Source: an uncultured Mycoplasmatota bacterium
GTDB lineage: Bacteria; Bacillota_I; Bacilli_A; RF39; UBA660
DNA: 44,308 nucleotides
Assembly (NCBI GenBank): GCA_947571135.1
Contig: CANOWY010000011.1
Location: forward strand, 1-44,308
Reading direction: 5' to 3'
The stretch's first letter is position 1. Each line of letters opens with the position of its first letter. Shown here in pieces: positions 18,334 to 26,376 of this stretch. The position numbers and the translations under genes were made by a program. A model generated the notes under the pieces. It did not search any database and was not told the DNA's origin. It saw only the letters and a program-made list of their open reading frames with translations.

Positions 18334-19233
18334 ATGAATAAAATTCAATTAATAAGTCGTATGGTAGGATTAGGAGTAGCCACTATGCTTAAATTTAATG
18401 AAGGAACAGTACCCATATTAGACGATGTATCTGTTATAACGGAAGAAACTTTAGAAGAAAAGGAAAGTTATTCTATAGAAGAAATCGATTTAGTAAGTGT
18501 TAGTGACGCTATAGGAAATATGGAGTACTATTTTGTAGAGGAAGACAAAAATGAATTGGAATACAAATCAATAACAAGCGAAGGAGTTTCTTTTGCCTCT
18601 ACAATACCAGATTTAAGAGAAACAGATAGTTATTGGGTACCAGATTCTAAAAATACTGTATCTTTAATTAATGCTAAAAACTTTTTGAGTTGTCGTGGGT
18701 ATGATGTTACGAAAGAATTTACAAAAGAGGAATTAGAAGTTTTACAAGATACATTTAATAGTTTTTTATTTAACCCTTATTTGTGGGTAGAAGATGAAGT
18801 GTTTTTTCTTGAAAATTTATTTTTGATTGGAACTAAAGATTATGTTGCAATCTATGATAGAAATTATTCTCTTTCCTTAATAGAGAATGTGAATGGAGAA
18901 GATAGAACGGTTGTTTATTATTACGATTTAACTAATTTTAAAAAGGCTTTGAAATGTAACTATGGAATCTCTTTAGAGCAAGAACAAATATTAAGAGAGA
19001 AAAATGATTATTCTTATTTGGATACTATTCATATAGAAAAGGAAACTTCTTTATATTTAGGAACAGGAAAGAATGCTAATTTTTATATTTATGATTTATC
19101 TTACTTTTTAACAGAAAGTCAAATAGAGAGAGGATATCTTTATAAGTCTGAGGTAGAAGAGATTATGGAAAATATAAATTTAAAAGAAAGTCCGATGTAT
19201 TTAACCTTAAATGATAAAAAAACTATGTTATAA
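18334..19233 (+). CDS. Protein of unknown function
   Basis: A 299-residue acidic protein with no family I recognise. The start at 18334 (MNKIQLISRMVGLGVATML) is chosen because AGAGGAAGAG precedes it; the longer upstream frame has no ribosome site and would overlap the promoter. It has a short hydrophobic N-terminal stretch (about 5-18) too weak for a secure signal peptide, then a Glu/Asp-rich part, a W/Y-containing middle (SYWVPDSKN, FNPYLWVEDE) and NFLSCRGYDVTKEF. There are no catalytic motifs. It is followed after 19 bases by a metallophosphoesterase, with its own promoter upstream, so it probably starts the unit that runs to about 21485. Confidence 0.75.
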   Translation: MNKIQLISRMVGLGVATMLKFNEGTVPILDDVSVITEETLEEKESYSIEEIDLVSVSDAIGNMEYYFVEEDKNELEYKSITSEGVSFASTIPDLRETDSYWVPDSKNTVSLINAKNFLSCRGYDVTKEFTKEELEVLQDTFNSFLFNPYLWVEDEVFFLENLFLIGTKDYVAIYDRNYSLSLIENVNGEDRTVVYYYDLTNFKKALKCNYGISLEQEQILREKNDYSYLDTIHIEKETSLYLGTGKNANFYIYDLSYFLTESQIERGYLYKSEVEEIMENINLKESPMYLTLNDKKTML

Positions 19234-19252
19234 TTCATTTGGGTGAAATATA

Positions 19253-20080
19253 ATGGAAAAAGTTGCCGTTATTTCTGATATACATGGAAATCTAGAGGCT
19301 TTAAAGGCAGTACTTAGTGATATTGAAGCAAGAAAAATTACAAAAATTATTTGTTTAGGTGATGTTATTGGAAAAGGACTACATCCTCATGAGTGTATAC
19401 AATTAGTGCAAAAATCTTGTTTTGTCTCTGTAATGGGAAATTATTGCTATAGTTTACTTCATGAAGATTTAGTTAAGAATCACGAAATAGAAAGAATTTT
19501 ATGGTGCAAGAATCAATTGGCAGAAGAGGATATTGAATACATTCAGAAAATGCCTTACTGTTATGAAATGTATATAAGTGGAAGACTTGTCCGTTTCTTT
19601 CATGCAACCCCTGATAATATTTATAAAATAGTGGGAGATATAGGTAGTGTAGAGGATCATTATAATTTATTTTTACCTACTAAAAATACGATTTCTATGA
19701 ATGTTGCAGATGTTGTAGTGTATGGGCATGTTCATATGCAGTATTTGAAAAGAATGTATAATAGAACCATTATAAATACAGGTTCTGTAGGAAATTCTAT
19801 TGATGTATTTCGAAACAAGGAAAAAGATGGAGATGTAAAAAATACAACGGTTGCCAATTATCTTATTCTAAGTGGGAATCTTCATTCTAAAAATATCGAG
19901 GAATCTTTTTCTTATGAATTTATTAGTGTTCCTTATAATATAGAGAAAGAATTAGAAATGAATCATGAAAATGTAGAAAGTGAAGATTATGAAGAAGAGA
20001 TTAAGAATGGATGCTATCGTAATATGGAAATGGTTTATCAATTATTTGAACACAATGGTATCAATCGAAATCAAATATAG
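19253..20080 (+). CDS. Metallophosphoesterase (YfcE-like)
   Basis: A 275-residue calcineurin-like phosphoesterase. Metal-binding motifs in order: VISDIHGN (about 6-13), GDVIG (about 36-40), GNYCY (about 62-66, in place of the usual GNH[DE]), HATPD, YGHVHM and NTGSVGN. The substitution at GNHD (Asn-Tyr-Cys-Tyr) keeps the Asn but loses the His/Asp pair, so activity may be altered or the ligand replaced. It likely hydrolyses phosphodiesters or protein phosphates; the substrate cannot be read. The C-terminal 60 residues are an acidic extension. It ends three bases before the frame of the next gene, in the same orientation. Confidence 0.88.
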   Translation: MEKVAVISDIHGNLEALKAVLSDIEARKITKIICLGDVIGKGLHPHECIQLVQKSCFVSVMGNYCYSLLHEDLVKNHEIERILWCKNQLAEEDIEYIQKMPYCYEMYISGRLVRFFHATPDNIYKIVGDIGSVEDHYNLFLPTKNTISMNVADVVVYGHVHMQYLKRMYNRTIINTGSVGNSIDVFRNKEKDGDVKNTTVANYLILSGNLHSKNIEESFSYEFISVPYNIEKELEMNHENVESEDYEEEIKNGCYRNMEMVYQLFEHNGINRNQI

Positions 20081-20107
20081 TTTTTGACTTGGAAAGAAGT
20101 GGAAGAA

Positions 20108-20758
20108 ATGCGTAAGAAAAAAGCAATGGGGATAGTAGTTTTTGTGGCTATTCTTTTCTTTTTATTTAGAGGATTTTTTCTTTTTAATGTCTTTTTGCCT
20201 AAATCTTATGATAATACTTATTTTGGTATTGAAACGTATAAAAGTAGTATTGATAAAGATAATGATGGGATTGATGATCAAACAGACATTCTAATTGGAG
20301 TTAGAGAATATATAAAAACAAATCCAAAATACAAAAGTAAATATTATGAAACTGGATATCCAAGTGATGAATATGGAGTTTGTACAGATGTTGTAGCAAA
20401 GGGGTTATTAAATGCTGGCTATGACTTAATGGAACTTGTGTATGAAGATATTGTAGAAAATAGAAATCTTTATTCTATAGAGCAAGTAGACAAAAGAATT
20501 GATTTTCGTAGAGTAAGGAATTTAGAAGTGTATTTTAAGAATCATAGTCTTTCTTTAACAACAGATGTTAAAGAAATTAAAGAATGGCAAGGAGGAGATA
20601 TTGTGGTATTTCAGAATCACATTGGAATAGTATCTGATAAAAGAAACAAAAATGGTATCCCATTTGTCATTCATCATGCTAATTCTTATCAAATTCATTA
20701 TGAAGAGAATATATTAGAATATCGTAATGACATCATAGGACATTATAGAGTGAGTTGA
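20108..20758 (+). CDS. Membrane-anchored DUF1287 protein (NlpC/P60-like fold)
   Basis: A 216-residue protein with an N-terminal membrane anchor or uncleaved signal (KKKAMGIVVFVAILFFLF, about 3-20), so the domain faces outside. The DUF1287 signature follows: YPSDEYGVCTDVVAKGLLNA with the presumed catalytic Cys, then WQGGDIVVFQNHIGIVSDKR and IPFVIHHA with His residues completing a Cys-His pair. DUF1287 resembles NlpC/P60 cysteine hydrolases, which suggests a peptidoglycan or amide substrate; that is family inference. ATG 20108 is preferred because GTGGAAG lies upstream and the preceding residues would disrupt the anchor. Confidence 0.85.
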   Translation: MRKKKAMGIVVFVAILFFLFRGFFLFNVFLPKSYDNTYFGIETYKSSIDKDNDGIDDQTDILIGVREYIKTNPKYKSKYYETGYPSDEYGVCTDVVAKGLLNAGYDLMELVYEDIVENRNLYSIEQVDKRIDFRRVRNLEVYFKNHSLSLTTDVKEIKEWQGGDIVVFQNHIGIVSDKRNKNGIPFVIHHANSYQIHYEENILEYRNDIIGHYRVS

Positions 20759-20783
20759 AAATAGAAAATAGAGGTTTTGGTTT

Positions 20784-21485
20784 ATGAAGTATTACAATAG
20801 CAAAGGAGAACTTGTAGATATTTTAGAAGGTATACCAGAAAATCATGGTAGTTGTTCTTCTATTTATAAATTAAAAGGTGAACTTTATCTGAAAAAGTAT
20901 TTTCAATATACATCTCATCGTTGCAGAATGAATTATACAATGTTTAAAATATTAAAAGAAATAAGCAGTCCTTTTACCAATCAAGTTTTAGAACTTTATT
21001 ATGAAGTGGAGAACGTAAAAGATAGAATGAAATTGATAAAACATCCTGATAATTTCTTGACAGATGCTTATACGTTTCTATATTTACAAGAAGAATTTAG
21101 GGATATTTTATTAGAACAAACTGATTATTTTCTTTATAATTTACAATGTTTAGATGAATTAATGCATGTATTTACAGAATATAAAGTTTGGGTAAGAGAT
21201 TTGAAGAGACTTAACACCTTATTTTATGATGATAGAATAGTATTAATTGATTTGGATTGTTGCAAAGTTATAGAACAGGATTATGAATTGATACGAGTAT
21301 GGAATCGCAATCAGTTGCTTAATTTGTTTGTAGATTTATTCTTTTCATGCAAAAGTTATTCTCCTCATTATGGGAAAGAAATAAAAGATTTATTTACTTT
21401 AAATGAAGATTCATTATGCATTAGCAATGATATTTCTAAAAAACTTGTGAATTATAAAAGACCTATTGACTTTATTAGAAGATAA
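20784..21485 (+). CDS. Small protein-kinase-like protein
   Basis: A 233-residue protein that looks like a compact kinase fold. An N-lobe turn (NHGSCSSIYKLKGELYLKKY, about 20-39) resembles a nucleotide loop plus lysine strand. VRDLKRLNTLF (138-148) mimics the HRDLKxxN catalytic loop with Asp139 and Asn144, and VLIDLDCCK (153-161) stands where DFG would be, with Asp156 or Asp158 as the metal ligand. The spacing between the two motifs fits protein kinases and CotS/CotH-like kinases. The His of HRD is missing and the C-lobe is short. The substrate is unknown; in a sporulating host a coat-related kinase is one possibility. It is the last gene of the run and ends before a separate promoter. Confidence 0.55.
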   Translation: MKYYNSKGELVDILEGIPENHGSCSSIYKLKGELYLKKYFQYTSHRCRMNYTMFKILKEISSPFTNQVLELYYEVENVKDRMKLIKHPDNFLTDAYTFLYLQEEFRDILLEQTDYFLYNLQCLDELMHVFTEYKVWVRDLKRLNTLFYDDRIVLIDLDCCKVIEQDYELIRVWNRNQLLNLFVDLFFSCKSYSPHYGKEIKDLFTLNEDSLCISNDISKKLVNYKRPIDFIRR

Positions 21486-21543
21486 AAATATAAAAAAATG
21501 TAGAGAGATTAAAATTGACTGTTCGGTTTTCTTTTTTTTAAAT

Positions 21544-21573
21544 TTGACAAAAAGTGTAAATTTATTGTATCTT
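21544..21573 (+). promoter_or_regulatory. Possible promoter of the 21598 gene
   Basis: TTGACA (21544-21549), 18 bases, TATCTT (21568-21573), about 25 bases before the ATG; the -10 box is weak. Confidence 0.4.
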
Positions 21574-21597
21574 ATATACTTGAAAGTGGGGATTTTT

Positions 21598-22425
21598 ATG
21601 GATAATTTGTATCAAGAAGCAAAACAAATTACGACTAGCATAATAAAAATTTATATTTTACTTTCTAAATTAGCAAAGGAAGGAAAAACAAATACGCAAG
21701 AATATCAGGATTTATGTTTGGTTTTAAAATCGGCAAAAGAAATTGAAAAAAACAAATATAAGATTTTGTGTCCTTATCAAAAATATTTAGATGAAAATTA
21801 TTATATTATGAAGGATAATAATAGTAAAAAAGATGGATATTTTTTACCTAGAACTGAAGAAATTTTAACTGCGATTCGAATTCTTAATCAATTAGATAAA
21901 CAAAAAAAGTATATGTTAGATGGGAATAAAGTAAATATTTCATTTTCTATTCAAAATTATGTAGATGATGCTTTCTTTTTTGAGATAACTCAATATTTAA
22001 AAGGGGCTTCTTTAGAAGAAAGAGAGGCATTAATTGATTTTCAATATTCCTTTCTTGCCATTTCTGTAAATTTAAATGAGGAAGATTTATTCATACCAAA
22101 GAAAAATACATCTATGTCTGAACAAGAATTTGAATTATCTTTAATGCATTTAATGCCTAAAATACAGGAGTTGGAAGAACAACTTTTAAAATATTCTGAT
22201 AAAGATGTAAATGCAGAAACGCTTTTGAGTGTTTTATATACAAAGGCTTGTATTTCTTTATTACCACCATTATACGAAGGGATTGTCTTGCAAGAATGGC
22301 AAAATACTTTGAATTTATATAATATAAGTAATTATTTTAAAGGAGTGACTAGTATGAAAATGTATAAATTATTGTGCTTGATATGTGAAGATAAAGCACT
22401 AGATAAAGGGGAAAGAAGACACTAA
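21598..22425 (+). CDS. Predicted helical cytoplasmic protein of unknown function
   Basis: A 275-residue protein, mostly helical, without signal peptide or membrane helix. ATG 21598 is used (MDNLYQEAKQITTSIIKIYI) because a GTGGGGA ribosome site and a TTGACA box precede it; the longer upstream frame has neither. Visible features are CPYQKYLDENYYIM, a region rich in acidic residues (SLEEREALIDFQYSF) and paired Leu-rich helices near the C-terminus. I do not recognise a family. After its TAA the same frame stays open for 31 more codons, ending EEKHNVKKI, so the natural C-terminus may be longer. A terminator follows at 22532. Confidence 0.75.
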   Translation: MDNLYQEAKQITTSIIKIYILLSKLAKEGKTNTQEYQDLCLVLKSAKEIEKNKYKILCPYQKYLDENYYIMKDNNSKKDGYFLPRTEEILTAIRILNQLDKQKKYMLDGNKVNISFSIQNYVDDAFFFEITQYLKGASLEEREALIDFQYSFLAISVNLNEEDLFIPKKNTSMSEQEFELSLMHLMPKIQELEEQLLKYSDKDVNAETLLSVLYTKACISLLPPLYEGIVLQEWQNTLNLYNISNYFKGVTSMKMYKLLCLICEDKALDKGERRH

Positions 22426-22531
22426 GATTTTTTACGAAAAAAATTAGGTTTTAAAAAAACGAAAGAAACGTTTGGATACATTTTGAACAAAGAAGAGAAA
22501 CATAATGTTAAGAAGATTTAAAGATTATATT

Positions 22532-22559
22532 AAAAAGCATTTTCATTTGTGCTTTTTTT
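22532..22559 (+). terminator. Terminator before the glycosyltransferase gene
   Basis: AAAAAGCA (22532-22539) pairs with TGCTTTTT (22550-22557), T run to 22559. Confidence 0.75.
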
Positions 22560-22610
22560 CTTTTTTTAAAAAATTATGATACAATAGAAACAGAAAAATG
22601 GGTGTGTTGT

Positions 22611-23645
22611 ATGAAAAGTAGTAAAAAATTAATTAGTTTTACAGTTCCTTGTTATAATTCAATGGATTATATGGAACGCTGTATAGAATCTTTGTTAGTT
22701 TTAAAAGATGATGCAGAAATCATTATTGTAAATGATGGCTCAACGGATAAAACAGGAAGTATTGCGGATCAGTATGCCAAGAAATATCCTGATATTGTCA
22801 AAGTGATTCATAAAGAAAATGGGGGACATGGAAGTGGAGTAAATGTGGGTCTTAAAGTTGCCATAGGAGAATATTTTAAAGTAGTAGATAGTGATGATTG
22901 GCTAGATGAGGAGGCTCTTTTAGAACTTGCAAGTAAAATAAAAGAGAGGAAAGAAAAAAAGGATTTAGTAGATTTAATTGTATGCAATTATATTTATGAT
23001 CATTTGTATGAAAATAAACAAAAAGTGATGTCTTTTAAAAATGTTTTTCCAGAAGAGCAAAAATGTACTTGGCATGATTTAGGACATTTTAAAACAAGTC
23101 AATATTTGATTATGCATTCCTTGATTTACAAAACAAGTGTTTTAAAGAAAAGTAAAATTAATTTACCAGAGCACACCTTTTACGTAGATAATATTGTTGC
23201 TTATCAACCTCTTCCTTTTGTAAAAAGCATTTGTTATTATGATTTAGATTTGTATCATTATTTTATTGGGAGAGAAGATCAATCTGTAAATGAAAGTGTA
23301 ATGATTACAAGAGTAGATCAACAAATAAAGGTGACAAAACTTATTGCTTCTTCTCTCGATTTAGCCTGTGTAAAAGAAGTTTATCCAAAACTTTATACTT
23401 ATCTACTTCGCATGCTTTCCATGATGATGACAATTTCTTCTATCTATCTTTTAATGAAGGGAGACAAAGAGTCTTTAGAAAAAAGAGAAGCATTGTGGGA
23501 TTATGTAAAGAATCTTGATAACACTACTTATAAAAAACTTAAATATTTTAAGTTAGCGGGATTTACTTATTTACCAACAAAAGTAGGAAGTTATATTACG
23601 CTAAAAGGGTATAAAATAGCCCAAAAAATCTATAAATTTAATTAG
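22611..23645 (+). CDS. Family 2 glycosyltransferase
   Basis: A 344-residue GT2 enzyme with the GT-A nucleotide-sugar fold: SFTVPCYNSMDYMERCIESL (about 7-26), EIIIVNDGSTDKT (the NDGS motif), KENGGHGSGVNVGL and VVDSDDWLDEEAL (the metal-binding DxD as DSDD). After about residue 230 it continues as a helical region without clear membrane spans. It transfers a sugar from an NDP donor to a cell-envelope or exopolysaccharide acceptor. No other envelope biosynthesis gene is adjacent. ATG 22611 is taken; the ribosome site is weak (GGGTG), and a TACAAT box lies about 30 bases upstream. Confidence 0.9.
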   Translation: MKSSKKLISFTVPCYNSMDYMERCIESLLVLKDDAEIIIVNDGSTDKTGSIADQYAKKYPDIVKVIHKENGGHGSGVNVGLKVAIGEYFKVVDSDDWLDEEALLELASKIKERKEKKDLVDLIVCNYIYDHLYENKQKVMSFKNVFPEEQKCTWHDLGHFKTSQYLIMHSLIYKTSVLKKSKINLPEHTFYVDNIVAYQPLPFVKSICYYDLDLYHYFIGREDQSVNESVMITRVDQQIKVTKLIASSLDLACVKEVYPKLYTYLLRMLSMMMTISSIYLLMKGDKESLEKREALWDYVKNLDNTTYKKLKYFKLAGFTYLPTKVGSYITLKGYKIAQKIYKFN

Positions 23646-23657
23646 GGAGGTTTACTT

Positions 23658-24533
23658 ATGCACGAACATAATCATAATCATGAAAACGAAAATATAAAAC
23701 TGGCTTTTTTCTTGAATTTGGGCTTTTCTTTATTTGAATTTATTGGCGGGATTCTTACGCACAGTGTTGCTATATTTTCAGATGCTATTCATGATTTTGG
23801 AGATTCTATTGCCATTGGAATATCTTTCTTTTTAGAAAAATTATCAACTAAAAAAGCCGATGAGAAGTTAACATACGGTTATAAAAGGTATTCATTATTG
23901 GGGGCTTTCTTTACTTCTATGATTTTGCTTATTGGCTCTTTTGTTGTTTTTTTGAATGCAATAGAACGTATATTTCAGCCTGTTGAAGTTCATTTTACTG
24001 GAATGTTTTTGTTTTCTATTTTTGGAATTCTAATTAATGGGTATGCTGCTTATAAGACAAGTAAAAGTCTTAGTTTAAATGAACGAAGTGTCAATTTACA
24101 CATGCTTGAAGATGTTTTAGGCTGGATGGCCGTTTTAGTAGGGGCTTTACTCATTAAAGTAACTGGTTGGAATGTCATTGATCCGATTTTATCTATTGCC
24201 ATTTCTTTAATTATTGGTATAAAGGCATTTAAACACTCTTTTGATGTTGTGAAAGTGCTAGTAGAAAGCGTACCAAAAGGAATCGATATAGAAGACATCA
24301 AGAAAAATGTGAATCAAATTTCTAATGTAGAAGATGTACATCATGTGCATGTTTGGAGTTTAGATGAAGAAAGTATTTTTTTAACAATGCATGTACAGGT
24401 AAGTAAAACGGTTACTAAAAAGAATTATGAAACGGTAAAACAAGAAATAAAAGAAGTAGTGAAAGAAAAAGGAATCCATCATTCTACCATTGAAATAGAG
24501 TATGAAAATTGTAAGGAAAAAAATTGTGAGTAA
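23658..24533 (+). CDS. Cation diffusion facilitator (Zn/Mn/Co-type exporter)
   Basis: A 291-residue CDF protein. The N-terminal His-rich tail (MHEHNHNHENEN) is typical of zinc-type members. Six membrane helices follow, with the metal motif SDAIHDFGDS (about 39-48) in helix 2 and the conserved LHMLEDVLGW in helix 5 (about 150-159). The cytoplasmic domain contains VEDVHHVHVWSLDEES (about 223-238), the usual second metal site. It exports divalent metal in exchange for protons. The ribosome site is GGGAGG eight bases upstream; it follows the glycosyltransferase by 12 bases. Confidence 0.95.
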   Translation: MHEHNHNHENENIKLAFFLNLGFSLFEFIGGILTHSVAIFSDAIHDFGDSIAIGISFFLEKLSTKKADEKLTYGYKRYSLLGAFFTSMILLIGSFVVFLNAIERIFQPVEVHFTGMFLFSIFGILINGYAAYKTSKSLSLNERSVNLHMLEDVLGWMAVLVGALLIKVTGWNVIDPILSIAISLIIGIKAFKHSFDVVKVLVESVPKGIDIEDIKKNVNQISNVEDVHHVHVWSLDEESIFLTMHVQVSKTVTKKNYETVKQEIKEVVKEKGIHHSTIEIEYENCKEKNCE

Positions 24534-24537
24534 CGAA

Positions 24538-24559
24538 ATTGTATTTCATTGCATACAAT
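24538..24559. repeat. Perfect inverted repeat without T tail
   Basis: ATTGTAT (24538-24544) and ATACAAT (24553-24559) with an 8-base gap, between the CDF gene and two TATAAT boxes (24581 and 24592). It has no terminator tail; an operator is possible. Confidence 0.35.
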
Positions 24560-24621
24560 AGTAAGGGATAGTATTCCCTATATAATTATGTTATAATGAA
24601 TTAGTCTGAGGGTGAAGAATT

Positions 24622-25119
24622 TTGACAAAATCGCAAAGAAACGAATTCGACTTGTTAGTAGAAGATATTATTAATAATCATAATTTCAAAGAATTAGACA
24701 ATGAAACGCATCATGGAATATCACGATATGGACATTCTTATCGTGTTGCAGAGGGTGTTTATAAAATAACAAAGAAATTACATTTAAATTATCAAGAAGC
24801 CACTAGAGCCGCACTTTTACATGATTTTTATTTTAATTATCAATTAGAAGAAAATGGAGATGTAAAAAATTTAGTAGAGCATCCAAAAATGGCTTTATTA
24901 AATGCAAGTAAATATTATGAGTTAAGCGAATTACAAAAAAATATGATTGCTTCTCATATGTTTCCTTTATCAAAAGAATTGCCCAAATATAAAGAAAGTG
25001 TTTGTATGACGCTAGTAGATAAAGTAGTAGCCATTTATGAACAACAACGTTATAAAGTTGGAATGAAGTTAGGAGTTTATTTGTTATTTTTATTTAATAT
25101 GATTACATTACAAAAATAG
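24622..25119 (+). CDS. HD-domain protein
   Basis: A 165-residue single-domain HD protein: SRYGHSYRVAEGVYKITKKL supplies the first His, TRAALLHDFYFNYQ the HD pair, and ASHMFPLSK and VDKVVAIYE the later His and Asp ligands. The layout matches small HD proteins annotated as hydrolases or HDIG-like domains. A TTG start at 24622 is used because GAGGGTGAAG lies eight bases upstream and no ATG or GTG is available in this frame. The last 20 residues (VYLLFLFNMITLQK) are hydrophobic, which is unusual. The substrate is unknown. The next gene, an M16-family protein, starts 16 bases later. Confidence 0.85.
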   Translation: MTKSQRNEFDLLVEDIINNHNFKELDNETHHGISRYGHSYRVAEGVYKITKKLHLNYQEATRAALLHDFYFNYQLEENGDVKNLVEHPKMALLNASKYYELSELQKNMIASHMFPLSKELPKYKESVCMTLVDKVVAIYEQQRYKVGMKLGVYLLFLFNMITLQK

Positions 25120-25134
25120 AGGATTGAAGAAGTA

Positions 25135-26376
25135 GTGAAAGAAAAATTTAATAGCATAAAAACAGAATCTTTTCGTAAAATCATTTTGGATTTTATATTT
25201 CCGTGTCATCGAAATGACACTTTTTCTGTTTATGGAAATTTACTTGTACGTTTGCTTACTAAAAAAACGAATCAATATAAAACGGAAGAAGAATTTTCGA
25301 ATGCTTTAATCGAAAATTATGTTATGGATTTTTCTTTAAGCAAAAGTAATTGTGGAGAAAATTGGTTTTATATGTATCGTTTTATTATTGCCGATAATGC
25401 TATATTAAAAGACAGTCAGTATGACTATCAAAAAACACTTTCTTTTATCATGGATACTATTTACAACCCTTATGCTTTAAGTGATTCATTTTATAAAGAA
25501 GAAGTAGAAAATGCTAAAAATCGCTTAAGTGTGTATATTGAAAGTGGTTTTAAAAATATTAATAGTTATGCGAATATAAGAATGGAAGAATTAGTTGATG
25601 ATTGCCATTACTTTAGTGATTCTATTTATCAACATAAAAAAGATATTCATAAGGTTACGAGTAAAGAATTATATTCTTATTATAAAGAAATTATAGGAAG
25701 TAAGAAACCTTTGGTATTTGCATATGGAAATATCGAAGATTCTTTTGCAGATTTATTGAAAAAAAGTTTTGGAGAATCTCGTGAGTGTTCTTCTTATATT
25801 CCTTATCAAATTAGACCTTTTTTGCCTAGAGAAGAAGTGAATTTAGTAGAAGAAACAGGTACTTATAATCAATCCATTTTAAAGTTTGTCTATAAAATAA
25901 AAGATTATAAACAAGAAGATGAAGTGTATTTCAGTTTACTTCGTTTTCTTTTAAGTAGCCAATCTACTCGAATTTTACAAGAATTCTTAAGAGACCGAGA
26001 TAAACTTGTCTACACTGCTTCTTCTGATTATAATGTTTGCCATGGTTTATTTATTATTCATGCTCAAATTTATCGTGAAAAGTATGAGGTAGCCAAGCAA
26101 ACCATTTTTGAAATTATAAAGCGTTTGCAAGATGTTTCCTTTCTATCTCCAAAAATAGAGAGTATAAAAGAACGTAAACGAATTAATTTGGAACGCCAGA
26201 AAGATTCATTTCCTTCTCTTATTGCAGATTTTAGAATGAAATACTTTCAAACAGGTTATCCACTTAATGAAGAGTATGAAATATTAAAAAAGATTACTCC
26301 CGAAGAATTTGTGGATTTTGTAAAACGCTTGAAGTTAGATACTATTTATTATTTGGAGGGAAGTAAAGATGAATAA
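25135..26376 (+). CDS. M16-family peptidase homologue, inactive type (YfmF-like)
   Basis: A 413-residue M16C-like protein without an HxxEH motif; the equivalent N-terminal region reads GNLLVRLLTKKTNQY, as in YfmF. Conserved helices include MDTIYNPY and RMEELVDDCHYF, and the second half has LSSQSTRILQEFLRDRDKLVYT, a strong M16 C-domain signature. Such proteins pair with an active M16 partner (YfmH type) to form a heterodimer, here encoded 8 bases overlapped downstream. In Bacillus YmfF/YmfH-type pairs process small secreted peptides; no substrate gene is adjacent. GTG 25135 is used because GAGGATTGAAG precedes it. Confidence 0.9.
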   Translation: MKEKFNSIKTESFRKIILDFIFPCHRNDTFSVYGNLLVRLLTKKTNQYKTEEEFSNALIENYVMDFSLSKSNCGENWFYMYRFIIADNAILKDSQYDYQKTLSFIMDTIYNPYALSDSFYKEEVENAKNRLSVYIESGFKNINSYANIRMEELVDDCHYFSDSIYQHKKDIHKVTSKELYSYYKEIIGSKKPLVFAYGNIEDSFADLLKKSFGESRECSSYIPYQIRPFLPREEVNLVEETGTYNQSILKFVYKIKDYKQEDEVYFSLLRFLLSSQSTRILQEFLRDRDKLVYTASSDYNVCHGLFIIHAQIYREKYEVAKQTIFEIIKRLQDVSFLSPKIESIKERKRINLERQKDSFPSLIADFRMKYFQTGYPLNEEYEILKKITPEEFVDFVKRLKLDTIYYLEGSKDE

